This document shows positions 59,697-64,000 of a stretch of 64,000 nt of DNA, piece by piece. Origin of the DNA: Lachnospiraceae bacterium (GTDB lineage Bacteria; Bacillota; Clostridia; Lachnospirales; Lachnospiraceae); the NCBI GenBank assembly GCA_024685315.1, contig JAIKVW010000054.1, positions 82,171-146,170 of the forward strand, read 5' to 3'. Positions within the stretch are counted from its first letter, which is position 1. Each line of letters starts with the position of its first letter. Position numbers and translations under genes: made by a program. The notes beneath the pieces were generated by a model. It did no database searches and was not told the origin of the DNA. It saw nothing but the letters and a program-made list of their open reading frames with translations.

Positions 59697-62600
59697 TCAA
59701 TTCACCTTGTCCCAGTCAGGGTTCGCGTACCTGTAAAGGAAGGTCACGATCTGGCGGCGCAGGCAAAGTCCGCCCTCGTTGAAGGTGCGTGTGCCTGCCC
59801 CGATCACGCCCGTGGTGATGTTATGCTGGGCAGCCCACATGACCGGGTCGTACCAGACGTTCTTCTTTCCGTTCTTGTTGTACTCCGGAACGTCATCAAA
59901 CGGTTCAACGGTGATCGTTTCGTGCGGCTCTCCTGCCATCCTCCACAGGAACATTACCGCCTGGCGGCGCAGGCAGGGATCCTGGGGCTTGAAGAGATAT
60001 GTGCCGTCCGCCTGTTTGGTGCCTACCGTGATATTGTTCTCCGCTGCCCAGAGCACAGGCTTGTAGTAGTACTTATTAGCATCCTTCTCCGTTACGTCGG
60101 CGAAGGTGATGTCGCTGTTTCCGGTGGGCTCAGGTTCTCCCGCAAGCCTCCAGAGGAAGGTCACCATCTGGGCACGTGTACAGGTCCTCTCTTCGCCGAA
60201 GATCAGGAAGTAACCGGACTTGTCCTGTATCCCGTAGGTGATGCCCTCGTCAACTGCCCAGTATACTCCCTTGTAGAAGGGGCTTGAGCTTTTGGTCATA
60301 TCCTGGAAGAGGATCATCACGCTCCTCCTCGCAACGCATCCGCCATCCTCGGATGATGCCACTACAGTGACTCTCCCCGCGGAATACGTGGTAAGCACTC
60401 CGGTCTCGGGATCGATCGCCGCCCTGTCAATATCGTACGCGTCGTCATGGTAATCCTCGAGCGACCAGATAATGTTCTTATTGTCCGCGCTGTCAGGACC
60501 TGCAGCCGCCGTCATCCTGAGTGTGCCTCCTGCGGGAACAGTGATCAGTCCTTCGTTATATGAAGCGTTCTCCGCGTCTATGGTTATCTCGTCTACAAGG
60601 ACCGGCGAAGGCTCTGTCCCTCCCGGCGTTACAGTGAGGATCGTCTTCTCCGATAACCCGGTCCCCGCAACGCTAACCGTCACTTCAGTCTCGCCCAGAA
60701 GGAGGCCTTTAAGCTCTACCGTAAAGTCTCCGTTTTCATCAGGCTGGCTGACCGATACGGCCTCTGCGGTAATAGGGCTGTCCACGCTGCACTCGATCTG
60801 TTCCGTACCGGTACCGTTCTCAATATGCCCGGTAAGTACAACAGTCTGCTGGGACTGTACGGTAAGGCTCTCAGGCACCGTAAGCGTCCTTACTCCCAGT
60901 ACCTCATAGACCCCTTCAGAAGGCTCGGTCGTCTGCCCGTTGTAGGATACGATCTCCGGGATCTCTACAGTATATGGACCTGTGAGCGGATCTTCGTCCT
61001 CAGCGTAAATAAGCCTGGCGCTGATCACGAGAGTGTTGCCTTCTTCGTCCACGCCGTACTCCACATACTCGACGGTATAAGGAATCCCATTTCCTTCGGA
61101 ATCAACTATCACGATCTCCTCAAATGACGCCGGATCAACGTACTGAGTAAACCAGATCTCGGTGTACTCTTCGTACACGGCAACGCTTGCAACTTCCGGA
61201 GCTTCCTGTGAAACCATACCGATATTTATGTCCGTCTGAGCGGGAGGAACGTCATACCAGCCGGTTGTCACGGTATCGTATCCGTCAAGTTCAGCTTTTA
61301 CCTGCCACTGGCCTTCAGGTACGTCCCATGCGTACCTGCCGCCGCTGTCAGTCAGGAGCGGATTCTCCTGCTGATATTCGGAGGCATCCCATAGGACTGA
61401 ACCTCCCGATCCGTCATTATAGTAGGCGGTAACAGTCGCTCCCTCCAGGCGGTTGTCCGTGACGCCTTCGTAAACATATCCGGAAGGATCGATGATCCAG
61501 TCCAGAATAGACTCTCCCTTCTGCAGTTTATATTTCCAGTATTCAAATAAGGTATCGGCAACTGCAGTCACCAGCAGATATCCAATATACACCGCAGCTC
61601 CCGGAGGACTTATTACGATACCTATTCCTGCGATTGCGGCAATTACGGTATAGGCCGCAAATGCGTTATCATACACGTCAATCTCAGCAAGGATACGGGC
61701 CTGCTCTTCAGGAGAATAGTTCCTGGCATATACCGCCTCTCTCATTTTAGCAACGTCTGAAGGCAGCTTTTCAAGTTTTGATATGGCTTTGCAAGCCTTC
61801 CCTGCAATCTGCAGGTAAGGGAAAACTGTGGCTGCCGTATCCGCGGATCCAGCTACGGAAATAATAAACTTGGTAGCCTTGTTGTCGAGCGTATCCCCGA
61901 CCAGAACAAGCACGCCGCTTATTTCCTTCTCTCCTGTCGGATTCTCTATCCAGTTATCTATTACCGTGACGAAAAAACCGTCGCCCTCAACGTTAAGATA
62001 GTGATCGAACAGTTTTCCTGTATCTGCCAAAACGGTCAGATCATCCTTGTTTAATTTATCGTAGATCTTACAGTAAGTCAGAACAGTTCTGTCAGCCAGT
62101 TTGCCAAGCTCTTTCAGATTCAGAAATTTTGTTGTTGACAGGGTCGAACCGTCGGAAAAAGTCTCAACGGTAGTTTCGGATGAGGCTTTTTCCTTCGCGT
62201 AAAGCTTCTGATTGAGCGCAACCAGCATATCCTCAGTAACCGCAGGATAGACAGATTCTTTTACGTCATACCCGACGCTGATCTTGCCCGGAACATAGTT
62301 TGAATCTCCTCCGAAATAACCTGAAGCGATATACTTTCCGGTAGCTGGATCATAAGCTGCCGGGATGCTCTTCGTAACGCCCTTCTTGTCGCTTATAATC
62401 TCAACGCTCTCAGGATCCACGGAATCATCATTATCAAAATCCACCACAAAGGTAAACGGATATTCCGGGTTAAAGCTTACGGCAGAGCCGTTGGTTCCTT
62501 TCGCAAGAAGGTCCTTCTTCGAGTCAGCGTGGTTATTATAATACAGATCAAACTGCGTCAGCTCAGGCATCCCCATGATATACCAGACTGTAGATGTAAC

Positions 62601-64000
62601 CGTCTGGGCTTCATCTCCCGTGCCCTCTCCTGATCCTATGCCGGCAGCCACCTCATAAAACATTCCGTTGTATGGATCGGGGATGGTTAGATCTGCGCTG
62701 TAACAGCCGTTCTTAAGAGAATGAACCGTGGTCTGAAGAACATCGTCCAGGTAAATATTTACATCGGTATCTCCGGGGGCAACGCCCGTAATGGTAAACG
62801 AAGGCGATGAAATATCTTCAGCCGCATTAATTGTAAGCGTCGGCATCGTCTTGGATACGACTTCTATGATATCCGACCTGCTGGTTCCGTCCTTTGTATA
62901 TGCAAACACTGCATAGCTGTCGTAACGCTTATTGCTCTCCGGTCTAAGGCAAAAACTGAAAGTACTGTTCCCCTCGTTAATCGGTATTATAAGAACACTG
63001 TTGTCATAGCTGTAATCCGTTACCTGAACGCCGTCAAGCATCATGGACTCAAACAGCACGGATGTATTATTCGGGAATTTTATCCTCAGTTCTCTGTCGG
63101 AAATACCTTCGGTTCCTTCTTTTACATTAAAGACCACCGTTCCCGTGATATAGCCCCTGGCAAGGGCGTTTTCGGTTGACAGTTCATAGAATGATCTCTC
63201 ATGATCTATTACTGACTCAGTGTTTTCTGTCTCTTTATAAAAGACTATTTCAAAATCATTCTCAATTGCGTATACCGATGCCTGAGAATTCTGCGCACAG
63301 TGGATCACCAGATTAGTGCAGCCCTTAAAGACATCATCTCCAAAGCTCTCAACTGTTTCCGGAATATAAATATCCGTCAGAGCAGTGTCTCCGGAAAAAG
63401 CTTCCGTTTCTATTACCGTCGTTCCGTTCCCGATAGATACTTCTTCCAGATTTATACAATCGCTGAATGCTCTGTAGCTGATAGTGCTGACCGTTCCCGG
63501 TATCGTAATGCTTATGAGTCCTTCGCAGCCGTTAAACGCATGGTTTCCTATAGAGGAAAGGGAATCGTTGAAATAAATGTAAGGGAGGCCTTTGCAGCCC
63601 TCAAACGCCGCATCGCCTATCGATGCCAGGCTGTCAGGGAGATAAATATATCTCAGATACTCGGCTCCCTGGAACGCGTTTTCGGGGATCGCGGTGACTC
63701 CCTCCGGAACCGTTATCCTCCTAAGGCTCTCACACCCCTCGTATATTCCTCCTCCTGCTTCCTCGAGTCCTGCAGGGTAATTGATCTCCGAAAGAGACGT
63801 GCAGCTGTAGAACGCCCTGTACCCGATCACCCGCACGCTGTCAGGAAGAAGCACACTTACTATGCCTCTGCTTCCCGCGAACGCGTACTCTCCTATCTCC
63901 GTCAGCCCTGCGCAGGCCTCAAGGTCTATCTCCGTGAGTCCCGTGCAGCCCTCGAACGCGCCGTTACCGATATGCGTGACGCCTGCGGGCAGGTCTATCC
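59697..64000 (-). CDS. Large leucine-rich-repeat (BspA-type) surface protein with SLH domains, 5' end beyond window
   Basis: At least 1430 aa. The reading frame stays open to base 64000 without a start, and residues read there (LTEIGEYAFAG, GCTGLTEIDL) are LRR_5 repeats, so the gene continues past the right edge; the GTG at 63854 is not the true start. Order: LRR repeats to about 59.7+3.5 kb, several beta-sandwich domains, a Cna/carboxypeptidase-regulatory-like segment (VTDNRLEGATVTAYY), a Big_2-like domain (NIIWSLED, YSAGRVTVVASS), then three SLH repeats at the C-terminus (59.70-60.3 kb). BspA-like LRRs bind host proteins; SLH anchors the protein to wall polymer. Confidence 0.88.
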   Translation of the reverse strand, partial: IDLPAGVTHIGNGAFEGCTGLTEIDLEACAGLTEIGEYAFAGSRGIVSVLLPDSVRVIGYRAFYSCTSLSEINYPAGLEEAGGGIYEGCESLRRITVPEGVTAIPENAFQGAEYLRYIYLPDSLASIGDAAFEGCKGLPYIYFNDSLSSIGNHAFNGCEGLISITIPGTVSTISYRAFSDCINLEEVSIGNGTTVIETEAFSGDTALTDIYIPETVESFGDDVFKGCTNLVIHCAQNSQASVYAIENDFEIVFYKETENTESVIDHERSFYELSTENALARGYITGTVVFNVKEGTEGISDRELRIKFPNNTSVLFESMMLDGVQVTDYSYDNSVLIIPINEGNSTFSFCLRPESNKRYDSYAVFAYTKDGTSRSDIIEVVSKTMPTLTINAAEDISSPSFTITGVAPGDTDVNIYLDDVLQTTVHSLKNGCYSADLTIPDPYNGMFYEVAAGIGSGEGTGDEAQTVTSTVWYIMGMPELTQFDLYYNNHADSKKDLLAKGTNGSAVSFNPEYPFTFVVDFDNDDSVDPESVEIISDKKGVTKSIPAAYDPATGKYIASGYFGGDSNYVPGKISVGYDVKESVYPAVTEDMLVALNQKLYAKEKASSETTVETFSDGSTLSTTKFLNLKELGKLADRTVLTYCKIYDKLNKDDLTVLADTGKLFDHYLNVEGDGFFVTVIDNWIENPTGEKEISGVLVLVGDTLDNKATKFIISVAGSADTAATVFPYLQIAGKACKAISKLEKLPSDVAKMREAVYARNYSPEEQARILAEIDVYDNAFAAYTVIAAIAGIGIVISPPGAAVYIGYLLVTAVADTLFEYWKYKLQKGESILDWIIDPSGYVYEGVTDNRLEGATVTAYYNDGSGGSVLWDASEYQQENPLLTDSGGRYAWDVPEGQWQVKAELDGYDTVTTGWYDVPPAQTDINIGMVSQEAPEVASVAVYEEYTEIWFTQYVDPASFEEIVIVDSEGNGIPYTVEYVEYGVDEEGNTLVISARLIYAEDEDPLTGPYTVEIPEIVSYNGQTTEPSEGVYEVLGVRTLTVPESLTVQSQQTVVLTGHIENGTGTEQIECSVDSPITAEAVSVSQPDENGDFTVELKGLLLGETEVTVSVAGTGLSEKTILTVTPGGTEPSPVLVDEITIDAENASYNEGLITVPAGGTLRMTAAAGPDSADNKNIIWSLEDYHDDAYDIDRAAIDPETGVLTTYSAGRVTVVASSEDGGCVARRSVMILFQDMTKSSSPFYKGVYWAVDEGITYGIQDKSGYFLIFGEERTCTRAQMVTFLWRLAGEPEPTGNSDITFADVTEKDANKYYYKPVLWAAENNITVGTKQADGTYLFKPQDPCLRRQAVMFLWRMAGEPHETITVEPFDDVPEYNKNGKKNVWYDPVMWAAQHNITTGVIGAGTRTFNEGGLCLRRQIVTFLYRYANPDWDKVN

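Noticed and set aside
63854..63854. GTG at 63854 as the start of the LRR/SLH gene
   Set aside because: The frame continues upstream to the window edge with clear LRR sequence, so this is an internal Val codon.

Overview
The window reads as chromosomal DNA of an anaerobic Bacillota, class Clostridia, most likely Lachnospiraceae-like. This is inferred from strong GGAGG-type ribosome binding sites, type III glutamine synthetase beside an ANTAR protein and a split glutamate synthase, a tryptophan T-box, VTC/DUF4956 proteins, S-layer-homology surface proteins and a sigma-54 regulator. Core genes are moderately GC-rich; the stretch from about 37.0 to 47.5 kb is visibly AT-richer. No species is assigned. 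LAYOUT: 0-2.7 kb holds a secreted cyclophilin lipoprotein and a divergent VTC-domain/DUF4956 pair. 2.9-23.0 kb is a two-armed nitrogen cluster. The minus arm reads glnA type III, an ammonium transporter fused to a P-II domain, asnB, pyrG, purF, carA, carB. The plus arm reads a split archaeal-type glutamate synthase (amidotransferase, Fe-S/FMN synthase subunit, ferredoxin, flavoprotein, GXGXG subunit), a type I glutamine synthetase and an ANTAR RNA-binding protein. Both arms start from back-to-back near-consensus promoters at 15.93-16.01 kb. Both transcripts begin with a hairpin bearing a six-base loop with A at position 1 and G at position 4, overlapping an intrinsic terminator. That is the expected layout of ANTAR-controlled antitermination, with the probable trans-acting protein encoded at the end of the plus arm. 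23.1-29.5 kb: a GH25/SLH surface protein, a small membrane protein with an XRE regulator, a membrane polyferredoxin, a DUF362 protein, and a MATE exporter with its MarR regulator. 29.5-32.2 kb: an MqsR-type toxin with an MqsA/Panacea antitoxin, and an AAA ATPase with an iterated promoter. 32.2-36.9 kb: a sigma-54-dependent activator and a three-gene catabolic operon (SDR, PEP-mutase/isocitrate-lyase-family enzyme lacking the lyase cysteine, GntP-type permease) behind a -24/-12 promoter. 37.2-49.6 kb: a probable defence island with a ribbon-helix-helix protein, an Eco57I-like methyltransferase, a GIY-YIG/helicase protein, a GTPase, an XRE protein, a zinc-ribbon membrane protein, an AbiE toxin-antitoxin pair and a tandem-TIR/TPR protein, ending at a tRNA-Thr(CGT). 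49.7-64 kb: a tryptophan T-box with trpB2, a 13-unit cell-wall-binding protein, dihydrolipoyl dehydrogenase, an ECF sigma/DUF4349 pair, a beta-helix lipoprotein, an HTH-fused MntA/HepT pair, and a large leucine-rich-repeat/SLH surface protein running off the right edge. The strongest candidate for a regulatory system worth study is the glutamine cluster with its matched RNA leaders. The least-described candidate systems are the methyltransferase/helicase/GTPase set and the tandem-TIR protein. All function calls are motif recognition by eye; no database search was run.
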